DNA from: Marisediminitalea oceani
Lineage (GTDB): Bacteria > Pseudomonadota > Gammaproteobacteria > Enterobacterales > Alteromonadaceae
NCBI RefSeq assembly: GCF_003731635.1
Contig: NZ_RCUA01000011.1
Span: 62,292 to 123,447, forward strand
Direction: 5' to 3'
Length of the DNA: 61,156 nt
Under the pieces are notes generated by a model. It ran no database searches and was not told the DNA's origin. It worked only from the letters and a program-made list of their open reading frames with translations. Below are positions 1 to 9,188 of the stretch, piece after piece; positions within the stretch are counted from its first letter, which is position 1; each line of letters opens with the position of its first letter. The position numbers and the translations under genes were made by a program.

Positions 1-7
1 TTATTAA

Positions 8-53
8 GGGTGAGCGCCATGGACGGCGCGAATGAATCCCTCACTCTCCGCCA
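8..53 (+). repeat. tRNA-Ser 3'-end-like sequence at the left edge
   Basis: The segment ends in CCCTCACTCTCCGCCA, which looks like the 3' half of a T arm, acceptor strand and encoded CCA of a serine tRNA. The preceding bases do not fold as a tRNA: a short hairpin (GCGCC at 14-18 with GGCGC at 25-29) sits where the T-arm 5' strand should be, and GAATGAATCCC replaces the usual GGTTCGAATCCC. It could be a duplicated tRNA 3' end, like the repeats behind E. coli tyrT, or a tail fragment whose parent gene lies left of the window. The identification is tentative. Confidence 0.35.
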
Positions 54-61
54 TATTTGAG

Positions 62-88
62 AAACCCGCACACGTTGCGGGTTTTTTA
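62..88 (+). terminator. Rho-independent terminator after the tRNA-like sequence
   Basis: An eight-base stem, AACCCGCA at 63-70 with TGCGGGTT at 76-83, has a CACGT loop and runs into a T tract. It closes a transcript arriving from the left, probably a tRNA operon. Bases 89-375 beyond it show no gene or RNA I can identify. Confidence 0.75.
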
Positions 89-375
89 TTGCCTGAAACA
101 AAAAATAACTAAACGAATCTGCTCCCAACGGTCTTCGCTGTGTTAAATATAGCCTAAGACGTCTTCCCATAATTAATGTCTCGGTTTTATCGTCTGATTT
201 ATACCCATACAGCGAAATTAACATCTATTTAGGCTTACCTTTACCGGTGTTTTTGATTAATATGCGCTGTATTGGCACAGGAAAAGGTGCAATTGCTCGC
301 GAAGTAAGTGAGAGACGAGCGGGGTACAGGACACCTTTCAGTAATAATGACTAAAATAGCCGAAGTGAGTAATAC

Positions 376-1014
376 ATGATCAAGATAGCGCTAGTAGATG
401 ATCATGACCTGGTGAGAACGGGTATCAGACGTATTCTTGAGGATGTCGCCGACTTTTCTGTAGTATGTGAAGCAAAAGATGGTGAATCAGCCGTAAAGAA
501 CTGCAGGAAGCTTGCGCCTGACGTTGTATTAATGGATTTAAATATGCCGGGCATTGGTGGTCTTGAAGCCACACGCCAAATTTTACGCATTGGTGAGAGC
601 ATTAAAGTAATTGGCCTCTCCATGCAAAAAGAAGATCCTATCCCATCTCAGGTAATACAGGCGGGAGCCTTTGGTTTTTTAACTAAAGACGCCGAGCCGG
701 AAGAGATGATAAATGCGATATACAAAGTGGCCTCTGGTCAGAAGTACCTGAGCCCGGAAATTGCCCAACGCATTGCAATGAGCAAATTGTCGCCGGATAA
801 CGATAATCCTTTCAGCGATTTATCCGGGCGTGAGCTGGATATTGCCATTCGCATAACTCGTGGCCAGAAGGTGCCGGATATCGCCGAGCAATTGCATATT
901 GCCGCGAAGACCGTAAACACGTATCGTTATCGCTTGTTCGATAAACTAGAAATCAGCACCGACGTTGAGCTAACCCACCTGGCATTACGCCATAAGCTTA
1001 TTGAACTGTCGTAG
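376..1014 (+). CDS. uvrY: UvrY/GacA-type response regulator
   Basis: This is a 212-residue NarL/FixJ-type response regulator. The receiver domain (about 1-120) has the acidic pair D8-D9, the phosphoacceptor D54 in LMDLNMPG and the conserved K104. A LuxR-type helix-turn-helix follows (about 145-205). Its position 16 bases ahead of uvrC, with pgsA next, is the conserved uvrY-uvrC-pgsA order, so it should be the partner of the BarA/GacS kinase, which in related bacteria drives CsrA-antagonising small RNAs. No barA is in the window. The ATG start has a weak upstream AAGTGAG. Identity is sure from context; the targets are inferred from family knowledge. Confidence 0.93.
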   Translation: MIKIALVDDHDLVRTGIRRILEDVADFSVVCEAKDGESAVKNCRKLAPDVVLMDLNMPGIGGLEATRQILRIGESIKVIGLSMQKEDPIPSQVIQAGAFGFLTKDAEPEEMINAIYKVASGQKYLSPEIAQRIAMSKLSPDNDNPFSDLSGRELDIAIRITRGQKVPDIAEQLHIAAKTVNTYRYRLFDKLEISTDVELTHLALRHKLIELS

Positions 1015-1030
1015 TTGCTGACAGGATTCA

Positions 1031-2848
1031 ATGACAGAATTTGATTCTAACGCTTTTCTCAAATCGTTAACTCATCAGCCCGGCGTGTACCGTATGTACA
1101 ACGCCGCTGATGAAGTTATTTATGTGGGCAAGGCCAAAAACCTGAAAAACCGGGTTTCCAGCTACTTTAAAGCGAACCTGGATAATCCCAAAACCATCGC
1201 CCTGGTCAGTCAGATCGCCCGCATGGATGTAACGGTGGTTAACAGCGAAACCGAAGCGTTTCTGCTCGAAAATAACTTCATCAAAAAATATCGCCCACGC
1301 TATAACGTACTGTTACGTGACGATAAGTCCTATCCTTTTATCTTTCTCTCAGCTCATGAACATCCCAGACTGGATTTTCACCGCGGACCACAAAAGCGTA
1401 AGGGCGAATACTTCGGACCTTATCCCAGTGCCTGGGCGGTAAGAGAAAGCCTGCGTACCATGCAGAAACTGTTTCCGGTGCGTCAGTGTGAAGACAGCTA
1501 CTACCGTGCTCGCAGCCGCCCGTGTTTGCAATATCAGATGCAACGTTGTTCAGCTCCTTGTGTAAAAGGCTATGTGAGTGATGAAGAGTATGCCGAACAG
1601 GTGCAACTGGTGCGGCTGTTTCTGAAAGGGAAGAACCAGCAGGTGATTAATTCTCTGGCCGATAAGATGGAAGCCGCCAGTGAGCAGCTGAACTTTGAGG
1701 CGGCGGCCCGGTATCGCGACCAGATAGGTGCACTGCGCAAAGTGCAGGAGCGCCAGTGGGTGGCTGGTACCCAGGACGAAATGGATATTTTTGGTTTTGC
1801 CTATCGGGGCGGAATGGCCTGTATCCAGGTGATGTTTATTCGCGATAGCCAATTGCTGGGCAGTAAAGCATTTTTCCCAAAGATACCTTCAACTACTACC
1901 GAGTCCGAGATTTTCGAAGCATTCCTGCTGCAGTTTTATCTGGCCGGTAATAAGATTATTCCAAAACAAATCGTGCTTCCTCAGGGGCTTTCAGATGAAG
2001 CGGCCATAGCCGATCTGCTGAGTCAGGAAGCGAAGCATAAAGTGCGGTTTTACCGCGGCGCCAGAGAAGAGAAAAAGCAATACCTTCAATTGGCGCAGGC
2101 TAATGCTCAAAATGCACTGGATGCCCAGTATGGCCAGCAAAAGTCGGTATTTGCTCGTTATATTGATTTAGAGTCAGCCCTTGAATGGGACGACCCAATC
2201 CAGCGTATGGAATGTTTTGATATCAGCCACACTTCTGGTCAGCAAACCGTGGCGTCCTGTGTGGTATTCAACCGTGAAGGCCCACTAAAGAGTGATTATC
2301 GCCGGTATAATATTGAAGGGATCACGCCAGGTGATGACTATGCCGCCATGGCTCAGGCCTTAAAACGCCGGTATAAAAACGTGCAGGATGCCGAAAAAAT
2401 TCCCGACATTCTGTTTATCGATGGTGGTAAAGGGCAGTTAGGGCAGGCCGAAGATTTCTTTGCCGACTGGCCACACGACAAAAAACCATTGCTGATTGGT
2501 GTGGCTAAAGGGACTACCCGTAAGCCAGGTCTGGAAACCTTGATTCTGGCTGATACTCACGACACTATCCCGCTTAATGCCGACCGACCGGCGTTGCATT
2601 TAATTCAGCATATTCGTGATGAGTCGCACCGATTTGCTATCAGCGGCCACCGTAACCGTCGCCAAAAGGTTAAAACAACCAGCTCCCTGGAATCTATTCC
2701 CGGAGTAGGGGCCAAGCGCCGACAGTCACTGCTTAAATACATGGGTGGCCTGCAGGGGCTTAAAAAAGCCAGCCGTAATGAAATTGCCAGTGTGCCGGGG
2801 ATCAGTGACGAACTGGCCGAAACGATTTACGACCATTTGCATAATTAA
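1031..2848 (+). CDS. uvrC: Excinuclease ABC subunit C
   Basis: UvrC makes the dual incisions in nucleotide excision repair after UvrA and UvrB mark the lesion. The 605 residues match the usual size (E. coli 610). In order there are an N-terminal GIY-YIG nuclease (GVY at 18-20, YVG at 31-33, R41), a Cys-rich segment near 153-178, a UVR/UvrB-binding motif near 205-240, the RNase H-like C-terminal nuclease (with FDISHTSGQ) and a tandem helix-hairpin-helix from about residue 550 (IPGVGAKRR). The start has AGGA a few bases upstream. It is probably cotranscribed with uvrY. Confidence 0.97.
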   Translation: MTEFDSNAFLKSLTHQPGVYRMYNAADEVIYVGKAKNLKNRVSSYFKANLDNPKTIALVSQIARMDVTVVNSETEAFLLENNFIKKYRPRYNVLLRDDKSYPFIFLSAHEHPRLDFHRGPQKRKGEYFGPYPSAWAVRESLRTMQKLFPVRQCEDSYYRARSRPCLQYQMQRCSAPCVKGYVSDEEYAEQVQLVRLFLKGKNQQVINSLADKMEAASEQLNFEAAARYRDQIGALRKVQERQWVAGTQDEMDIFGFAYRGGMACIQVMFIRDSQLLGSKAFFPKIPSTTTESEIFEAFLLQFYLAGNKIIPKQIVLPQGLSDEAAIADLLSQEAKHKVRFYRGAREEKKQYLQLAQANAQNALDAQYGQQKSVFARYIDLESALEWDDPIQRMECFDISHTSGQQTVASCVVFNREGPLKSDYRRYNIEGITPGDDYAAMAQALKRRYKNVQDAEKIPDILFIDGGKGQLGQAEDFFADWPHDKKPLLIGVAKGTTRKPGLETLILADTHDTIPLNADRPALHLIQHIRDESHRFAISGHRNRRQKVKTTSSLESIPGVGAKRRQSLLKYMGGLQGLKKASRNEIASVPGISDELAETIYDHLHN

Positions 2849-2946
2849 TAAGAATGCCCTTATATTAAATCCAATTGGCAGTTTCTTAATAGGTTATATC
2901 GTGTGACAATAGTCGCAATATAAAGGAAAACCCTTCCGAGTAGTTT

Positions 2947-3516
2947 ATGTGGACGATCCCAAACGTAATTACCTTAATCCGGGTAGTTCTTATTCCAATT
3001 TTTGTATGTGTGTATTTTCTGGACTGGCGCTGGGCAAAAGAAACCGCAGCGTTCATTTTCTGGTTTGCGGCAATTACCGATTGGTTTGATGGCTATCTGG
3101 CTCGCAAGTTACAACAATCAACTCCTTTTGGTGCATTTTTAGATCCGGTCGCCGACAAACTCATTGTGGCTGCCGCGTTATTAATGATTACTCATTCTTA
3201 CGATTCGGTGTGGATTACCGTGCCGGCTATTTTACTGTTAGTGCGTGAAATTTACGTTTCAGCGCTAAGAGAGTGGATGGGTTCCCAGGGCGTGCGCGAT
3301 ACAGTACAGGTATCCTTTATCGGTAAAGCCAAGACCACCGCTCAAATGTTGGCCTTAATTGGTTTATTGTCGGGCCTGGAAGAGTTTATGGGCTTCCCGA
3401 TTTACTGGGTAACCCTGGGTTACATTTTACTGTATATCGCTACCTGGCTGTCGGTGTGGTCAATGATTAGCTACACAAAAGCAGCGTGGCCGCATCTGTC
3501 TGGCCTGAAGAATTAG
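2947..3516 (+). CDS. pgsA: CDP-diacylglycerol-glycerol-3-phosphate 3-phosphatidyltransferase
   Basis: This inner-membrane enzyme joins CDP-diacylglycerol and glycerol-3-phosphate to form phosphatidylglycerol phosphate, the precursor of phosphatidylglycerol and cardiolipin. The 189-residue protein carries the CDP-alcohol phosphotransferase signature with D45, D48-G49, A52-R53, G62, D66 and D70, plus several hydrophobic membrane helices. Length matches the family. It lies 98 bases after uvrC, the usual arrangement in gammaproteobacteria, so part of its transcription may come from the uvrY-uvrC promoter. No clear terminator follows; the next transcript is the tRNA operon with its own promoter. 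Confidence 0.95.
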   Translation: MWTIPNVITLIRVVLIPIFVCVYFLDWRWAKETAAFIFWFAAITDWFDGYLARKLQQSTPFGAFLDPVADKLIVAAALLMITHSYDSVWITVPAILLLVREIYVSALREWMGSQGVRDTVQVSFIGKAKTTAQMLALIGLLSGLEEFMGFPIYWVTLGYILLYIATWLSVWSMISYTKAAWPHLSGLKN

Positions 3517-3596
3517 TATTTTTTGAGCTAAATGACGGATTTATGACCAAACAATTCGTTTTTGGCGAAAATAGCGGCGAATGAGTTTTTTAGTTG

Positions 3597-3624
3597 TTGA
3601 CACATTCGCTTGGGCAAGTAAAAT
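3597..3624 (+). promoter_or_regulatory. Stable-RNA promoter of the tRNA operon
   Basis: A perfect -35 (TTGACA, 3597-3602) is separated by 16 bases from a near-consensus -10 (TAAAAT, 3619-3624). A GC-rich discriminator (GCCTCCC) follows directly, as in stringently controlled rRNA and tRNA promoters. It lies about 110 bases ahead of the first tRNA. Confidence 0.85.
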
Positions 3625-3736
3625 GCCTCCCACATTCGAAGCAGGACATACTGACTAGAACGGAACACAGCAACTCAGCAGAGTTTGCACCAACAGGTAA
3701 GTGAACCTTCCGGTAAGTAACCAGCAAGAAAACAAA

Positions 3737-3812
3737 GCGGGAATAGCTCAGTTGGTAGAGCACAACCTTGCCAAGGTTGGGGTCGCGAGTTCGAATCTCG
3801 TTTCCCGCTCCA
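3737..3812 (+). tRNA. tRNA-Gly (GCC)
   Basis: The 76-base sequence folds as a full cloverleaf: acceptor GCGGGAA with TTCCCGC, D loop AGTTGGTAGA, anticodon loop TTGCCAA with anticodon GCC at 3770-3772, and T arm GAGTTCGAATCTC. The CCA end is encoded. It is the first of three tRNAs in one transcript. Confidence 0.97.
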
Positions 3813-3866
3813 ATTTCTCGAATGTTGCGTTTGCAGTAGACGGCCTCTCGTCACAACGCAATCAAA

Positions 3867-3940
3867 GGCGGAATGGCAGAATGGCTATGCAGCGGATTGC
3901 AAATCCGTGGATCTCGGTTCGACTCCGGGTTCCGCCTCCA
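3867..3940 (+). tRNA. tRNA-Cys (GCA)
   Basis: The 74-base cloverleaf has acceptor GGCGGAA paired with TTCCGCC, anticodon loop TTGCAAA with GCA at 3899-3901, a T loop TTCGACTC, and an encoded CCA. It is the second tRNA of the operon, 54 bases after tRNA-Gly. Confidence 0.96.
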
Positions 3941-3986
3941 TTTTTTAAGGGCAACCAGCCCGCACCAGCACAGCAGTGCAACCCAA

Positions 3987-4073
3987 GCCCGGGTGGTGAA
4001 ATTGGTAGACACAAGGGATTTAAAATCCCTCGCTGGTAACAGCGTGCCGGTTCAAGTCCGGCCCCGGGCACCA
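3987..4073 (+). tRNA. tRNA-Leu (TAA)
   Basis: The 87-base class II tRNA has acceptor GCCCGGG paired with CCCGGGC, a long variable arm (CGCTGGTAACAGCG), anticodon loop TTTAAAA with TAA at 4021-4023, and an encoded CCA. The Gly-Cys-Leu order after pgsA is common in gammaproteobacteria. I see no clear terminator after it. Confidence 0.96.
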
Positions 4074-4302
4074 TTTCAAAGTTTTTCTTCTCCCTGACTT
4101 ACAAATTAAGCAGACCTTGTTATTCAGCATCGTGTTTGGATTGTAGTGTTTTGATTCTATTCTTTTCGTTTGCTTAAGACGCCTCCAAATACTGTTTTTC
4201 ATAACAGGTAAAATCAGATCTGATTAGTTATTAAATTGTTAATGTAGTATTGTATTATGATAGCTTTATAAGGATGAATTGCTAACTAATACAGGATACA
4301 CA

Positions 4303-6261
4303 ATGAAACGCTACGGAATGATATTGCCGATTTGCCTGGCAACCGTTATTGCGCCCAAGACGGCGTTGGCTGAACTACTGGAAACAATTAAAGGGCCGGA
4401 TAATCAACTCGCCGTTTCATTGTCACTATCAAAAGGTAAACCCCATTATTCTGTTACCTATAAGGGTGAAGTATTTCTGGAAAGCTCACCGCTGGGTCTG
4501 AACAGTTCTATTGGTGATTTTAGTCAGAACCTTACTTATATCGACAGCAAACGTAACACCATTCTGGAACAGTATGAGCTCGACAGAGCAAAAGTCAGCC
4601 AGGTCACTTATGAGGCCAACGGTTTAACCAGTCGCTTTCTTAACGCAAAAGGGGATGAGATAAGCATCATATTCCAGGTGTCTGATAACGACATCGCACT
4701 GCGTTTCCACGTGGTATCCAATAATGAAGCGACCCGCTTTAAGGTACTCAGTGAAGCCACCAGCTTTAACCTGCCAAACAATGCAACGACTTTTATCACT
4801 CACCAGGCCCTGCCTATGACAGGCTGGAATGGCACTAAACCCAGTTACGAAGAAGGGTATACCTACGATGAGTCGATGGCCAAAGCCTCTCCAAATGGTG
4901 TTGGTTATACTTTTCCGGCGCTGTTTAAAAATGACGATAAGGGTTGGGTATTACTGTCTGAAACAGGGGTAGACAGCCATTATGTAGGCTCTCGACTTAG
5001 TGAGGGCAATGCTGAAGGGATCTATAAGATTGCTTTTCCGCAACCCGGTGAAAATGCAGGTATTGGCGATACCTATGCTTCTATGGCATTACCGGCAACC
5101 ACTCCCTGGCGCACCATTACAGTGGGGCAGGATTTAGAGCCCATTGTTGAGACAACAGTGAGCTATGATGTGGTAAAGCCATTATATGAGCCATCTGAAG
5201 ACTACAAGATGGGTAGGGCAACCTGGAGCTGGATTGTCTGGCAGGATAACAGCATTAACTACGAGGACCAGATCAAATACATTGATATGGCCGCCGAACT
5301 TAATTTTGAATATGTGCTGATTGATAACTGGTGGGATGCCCGTATCGGCCGGGATAAAATGGAAGAGCTGGTGCAGTATGCTGCGGATAAAAACGTAGCG
5401 GTGATCCTGTGGTATAACTCAAACGGTTGGTGGAACGATGCGCCACAAACGCCTCAGGACAAAATGAATACGTCTATCGCCCGAAAACAGGAAATGGCCT
5501 GGCTGCAAAAAATTGGCGTAAAAGGGATTAAAGTTGATTTCTTTGGTGGTGATAAGCAAGCCACCATGGCCCTTTACGAAGGGATCCTGTCAGACGCTAA
5601 CGATTACGGCATTGGTGTTACCTTTCATGGGTGTACGTTACCCCGTGGATGGGAGCGCATGTTCCCCAACTTCGTTACCTCAGAAGCTGTGTTAGCGTCG
5701 GAAAATCTGGTGTTTAACCAAAACTCGCTGGATATGCATGCCTATAACGCCACCATGCTGCCGTTCACGCGTAATACCGTTGCCGCCATGGATTTTGCGC
5801 CGGTGTTTTTAAATGACCGTTTATCCCGCGATCAGGAACGAGGCACTATTCGTTCTACCACCGATACCTTCGAACTGGCAACCAGTGTGCTGTATCAGTC
5901 GCCGGTGCAGCATTTTGGCTTAACGCCTAATAACCTCAATGAGCAACCTGAGCATGTGCTCGACTTTATTCGCGAAGTCCCAGCGACATGGGATGAAACC
6001 CAGTTTGTCGATGGTTATCCAGGTAAGCACGTTGTACTTGCCAGACGGCAGGGCAGCAATTGGTATGTAGTAGCGGTAAATGGCGAGAAAGATGCCAAAG
6101 AAGTGTCTGTGAATCTGCCTATGCTGGCCGGAAAATCAGTGCATCTATTATTTGATAACGCAAACAATAAAACGCAAAGCAAAACAGTCACCGTACCTGA
6201 AAATGGCCGTATGATGCTGTCATTAAAAGGTCAGGGCGGTGTTGTGCTGGTTGCCAGATAG
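4303..6261 (+). CDS. Secreted GH97 family glycosidase (alpha-glucosidase/alpha-galactosidase type)
   Basis: This is a GH97 enzyme: N-terminal beta-sandwich (about 25-280), a (beta/alpha)8 barrel (about 290-550) and a C-terminal beta domain. I start it at the ATG at 4303, which has AGGA eight bases upstream and opens a signal peptide (MKRYGMILPICLATVIAPKTALA); an in-frame TTG at 4279 would put extra residues before the signal. The barrel has D412 in KVDFFGGD and E461 in VTSEAV, the positions expected of the nucleophile and acid/base in retaining GH97 enzymes, so an alpha-galactosidase-like retaining activity is more likely than the inverting SusB type. The substrate is not certain. It probably acts in the periplasm. 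No Sus-type transporter is nearby. Confidence 0.88.
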   Translation: MKRYGMILPICLATVIAPKTALAELLETIKGPDNQLAVSLSLSKGKPHYSVTYKGEVFLESSPLGLNSSIGDFSQNLTYIDSKRNTILEQYELDRAKVSQVTYEANGLTSRFLNAKGDEISIIFQVSDNDIALRFHVVSNNEATRFKVLSEATSFNLPNNATTFITHQALPMTGWNGTKPSYEEGYTYDESMAKASPNGVGYTFPALFKNDDKGWVLLSETGVDSHYVGSRLSEGNAEGIYKIAFPQPGENAGIGDTYASMALPATTPWRTITVGQDLEPIVETTVSYDVVKPLYEPSEDYKMGRATWSWIVWQDNSINYEDQIKYIDMAAELNFEYVLIDNWWDARIGRDKMEELVQYAADKNVAVILWYNSNGWWNDAPQTPQDKMNTSIARKQEMAWLQKIGVKGIKVDFFGGDKQATMALYEGILSDANDYGIGVTFHGCTLPRGWERMFPNFVTSEAVLASENLVFNQNSLDMHAYNATMLPFTRNTVAAMDFAPVFLNDRLSRDQERGTIRSTTDTFELATSVLYQSPVQHFGLTPNNLNEQPEHVLDFIREVPATWDETQFVDGYPGKHVVLARRQGSNWYVVAVNGEKDAKEVSVNLPMLAGKSVHLLFDNANNKTQSKTVTVPENGRMMLSLKGQGGVVLVAR

Positions 6262-6288
6262 CAAACCCTCATAACACTTCAAATATCT

Positions 6289-6318
6289 CCACGATGTTCG
6301 TAGCAACGGGCATCGTGG
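6289..6318 (+). terminator. Possible terminator after the GH97 gene
   Basis: An eight-base inverted repeat, CCACGATG (6289-6296) and CATCGTGG (6311-6318), with a 14-base loop lies 28 bases past the stop. The T tract is weak, so it may be only a 3'-end stabilising hairpin. Confidence 0.4.
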
Positions 6319-6459
6319 TTCAGCTGTTATTTTAAAAGTTATCGTCAGGTTTTCTTGCTGACGACCAGCGCAATAATGATTTTTTGGTAATTGCATCTAT
6401 CTGGTCTTAAAGGTAAATTAACCCTATTAGTTTGTCGTTAACGCACTAAAGGGATTTTT

Positions 6460-8334
6460 GTGTTTAAAGCTAAGGTTTTCGCGTGTTGTTTTTTGTTGTT
6501 AACCCTTCCTCCTGTTCAGGCCGCAGAGGCTGAGCCGTCGCTTTACCAGTATTCCGGTCTCTTTCAGTATCGAAATAAAGATACTGCAGAATTTATTGAT
6601 GCAGCCCGTCAAACCGATCTTTTGACTGCGAATACGCCAGTTGCCCGCGTGTTTCGTTATATTTATGTTCAGGGGCAGCCGGATTTGGCGCAATATACCC
6701 CGTGGCAGTCTATTGAGTCTCCATCTGAAGCAGACTGGCAAACACTAAAAGCCACTGATGAGATTTATTACGCGGCTGCACGCTCACTCATGACGGGCTT
6801 TATTGAACAGGATGAAGCCAAGCTAAAGGCGCTTAAGCAGGAACTATTAATTACCGGCAACAAGGTTGCTGTTGCTCAGGTTGCCAGTATGCTGGCGGTT
6901 TTATATCTGGATTTTAAACAGGATTCATTAAACGCGCTGGAAGAGTTGATGTACGCGCTACCTGAAATACAGGTCAATAACGGTAATGACATGTATGGCC
7001 TGTTATTCGATAAGGAGTTTGTCCTCTTTCATCTGTTTGCCATCCTTTATGACTTAGGGGCTTATGAGTCATCTTACCAATATGGCAAGGCCTATTTTGA
7101 TCTGGCATCGAAAACGTCTCCGCAAATGATGCACAGCAGCGATTATTTTTTAATGGTCCAGTTAGCCAGTCATCTGGGGAAATATAACGAGGCGCTTGAT
7201 TATGCTGATGAACTACAGATTGTAGCTCAGCAAGAGCATCCATCGGCGCAGCTCTATGCGTTGCTGGCCAAAGTGTCGGTCTATGCGCGCCGCGGGGAAC
7301 CGGGCGATTTGCAACAAGCCTTTGAATTACTCGGTATGGCCAAATTGTCGTCAAAACCGAAAGACTGGGATGTGGTTGATGAAGCCAGAATGCTCGCCGT
7401 CAATACCATGGAAGCCGGTTTGCGCAGGGATATGCCAGCTGCAAAGGCATTACTAACGCAACTAAAACAGGTAATGGCTGAAAATAAACGCCACTTTAAT
7501 CTGACCGATTTTAAACACGTTACTGAGTTGGAACGCTTTTTAGCCGAATTTAACAGTGATACAGAGCTGGCAATTAAGGCCAGTTATCAATTGGTCAGGC
7601 AAGAGCGCGATAAGCTATTAAACGCCTTAAATAACCGGCTGGATAAACTGAGCCGAGGCATGCAGGCCGACATCGAGTTGGTCAATTTCGAAAAATTAAA
7701 AGCAAATAATATTGCTCAGCAGCAAGCCATAGAAACCGCTAACCTCAAAACGATCATAGTGCTACTGGTAGCGCTATTAGTTGGCACTCTGGCAGCCTGG
7801 TTGTTTGTGCAGCGACGACGGATCCATCAGTTAGCTTATATCGATCCGCTTACCAACGCGCCAAACCGACGTTTTATGTTTAATTTGCTGACCAAGGTAT
7901 TTACTAAAGCTCGTAAAGGTAACTGTATTGCATTACTAGATATCGATCACTTCAAAAAAGTTAACGATACCTACGGCCATCAAACCGGTGATGAAGTGCT
8001 GGTTAAGTGTAGCCAGCTTATCCGCCAACGATTACGCAGTACCGACCAGTATTGCCGCTACGGCGGAGAAGAATTCCTGCTATTGTTAAAAGACACCACT
8101 GTGCACCAGGCACAAGAAGTGATTGATGATATTCGTAGTGCATTGCATGCTGTTACCTCCTGGCAGAGCACGGAAGAGGAATTTGCCGTGTCTTTTTCTT
8201 GCGGACTAGTTGAGCTCAGCACTTATGAAGATATCGATAAGGCAATCGCCCATTGCGATACATTACTCTACACCGCCAAAAATCAGGGTAGAGGGCGTAC
8301 AATTCTACCCCAGGGGGCTATGCAGCCGGTGTGA
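6460..8334 (+). CDS. Membrane-bound diguanylate cyclase with periplasmic helical sensor domain
   Basis: The 624-residue protein has a signal peptide (to about residue 22, ending VQAAEA), a long helical, TPR-like periplasmic region (about 25-420), one membrane helix (about 428-450, IIVLLVALLVG) and a cytoplasmic GGDEF domain. The active site is intact (GGEEF at 535-539), and an allosteric I-site RSTD (526-529) sits exactly five residues before it, so it should make c-di-GMP with product inhibition. The start is GTG at 6460. The sensor ligand is unknown. It appears monocistronic, convergent with the genes at 8.3-10.3 kb. Confidence 0.88.
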   Translation: MFKAKVFACCFLLLTLPPVQAAEAEPSLYQYSGLFQYRNKDTAEFIDAARQTDLLTANTPVARVFRYIYVQGQPDLAQYTPWQSIESPSEADWQTLKATDEIYYAAARSLMTGFIEQDEAKLKALKQELLITGNKVAVAQVASMLAVLYLDFKQDSLNALEELMYALPEIQVNNGNDMYGLLFDKEFVLFHLFAILYDLGAYESSYQYGKAYFDLASKTSPQMMHSSDYFLMVQLASHLGKYNEALDYADELQIVAQQEHPSAQLYALLAKVSVYARRGEPGDLQQAFELLGMAKLSSKPKDWDVVDEARMLAVNTMEAGLRRDMPAAKALLTQLKQVMAENKRHFNLTDFKHVTELERFLAEFNSDTELAIKASYQLVRQERDKLLNALNNRLDKLSRGMQADIELVNFEKLKANNIAQQQAIETANLKTIIVLLVALLVGTLAAWLFVQRRRIHQLAYIDPLTNAPNRRFMFNLLTKVFTKARKGNCIALLDIDHFKKVNDTYGHQTGDEVLVKCSQLIRQRLRSTDQYCRYGGEEFLLLLKDTTVHQAQEVIDDIRSALHAVTSWQSTEEEFAVSFSCGLVELSTYEDIDKAIAHCDTLLYTAKNQGRGRTILPQGAMQPV

Positions 8335-8342
8335 GCTGGCAG

Positions 8343-9158
8343 TTAGTCACTAAACCGGGTAACAATCGCTGACAGCTCGTTATCCAACAGGGTGTTGCAT
8401 TGGTCCATGGTATGACTGGCTTTGGCGAAGTAGTCCTGATTAGCAATGCTCACTTTACCGGGTTGAATCAGCTGTTCATTGATCAGGCTTACCAGTTGCA
8501 GGCAGGCTTGTCTGGCCTGAATTAACTGGCCGCTTTCAGATACCTTAGCCACTTGGTTTAATTTATTAAACACGGTCTCACTCATCAGATTTATCTTTTC
8601 GCACAGATAGCCCAGCTTTACCTTATCGATTTGGGTGGACTCCCCTTTGGTTGCGGTAGCTACACCAACAGCTCTGGCCTGGCCGATATATTCCACCAAT
8701 TGAGGAAATTCCCGCCATAAAAAGTGCGCCTCATTCACAGACTGATCGGTCTCGGCAAACTCTATGTGTTCGGCCACGTCCTGTAACAGGTACAACAAGG
8801 TTTCAATCAGGCTGGTATGCTGTTTAAAGCTCTCTGGTGGGTTAAGTTGCATACTGGTCGATTCGAGGCGTCGCCAGTGATCCAGGTAGGCTTCCCAGCG
8901 CGCTTCACTGGTTGTCAGGCCAATCTGGTTAGCGTCACTGATGAGCAACTCAATGTTGCGCCTGATTTCGTGAAGCTCACCCGCTACTGCTTGATTGCCT
9001 TGCAGGTAAGTGGCGGTTAACCCCCGGTGCTTCTGACTCAGGCCAATGATGCGCTTAATAATGGCGACCAGTTTCAATGTCGCTCTGAAGTTTGCTTTTT
9101 GTTGTGTTCTGGAAATGGATAGCTGAATACCCACCAACACAAACAACAAGATAATCAT
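8343..9158 (-). CDS. Membrane-anchored protein with NIT-like (nitrate/nitrite-sensing type) domain
   Basis: The 271-residue protein begins with a hydrophobic helix (MIILLFVLVGIQLSIS), followed by an all-helical domain with SQKHRGLTATYLQGN, resembling the P-box region of NIT domains (typically a hydrophobic stretch, then ERG and a short Ser/Ala-rich helix). There is no kinase, HAMP or output domain. It starts 30 bases downstream of the chemoreceptor gene and is probably cotranscribed with it, so it may supply the sensing part that the receptor lacks. The start is uncertain: the reading frame is open back to a stop overlapping the receptor gene end, but no other good start codon is seen. The family call is moderate. 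Confidence 0.6.
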   Translation of the reverse strand: MIILLFVLVGIQLSISRTQQKANFRATLKLVAIIKRIIGLSQKHRGLTATYLQGNQAVAGELHEIRRNIELLISDANQIGLTTSEARWEAYLDHWRRLESTSMQLNPPESFKQHTSLIETLLYLLQDVAEHIEFAETDQSVNEAHFLWREFPQLVEYIGQARAVGVATATKGESTQIDKVKLGYLCEKINLMSETVFNKLNQVAKVSESGQLIQARQACLQLVSLINEQLIQPGKVSIANQDYFAKASHTMDQCNTLLDNELSAIVTRFSD

Positions 9159-9188
9159 CCCTGAAATAACAGCGATGATTGGCTTCTC

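Noticed and set aside
3701..4097. Several reading frames on both strands across the tRNA operon
   Set aside because: They run through three well-folded tRNA genes and have no protein-like composition.
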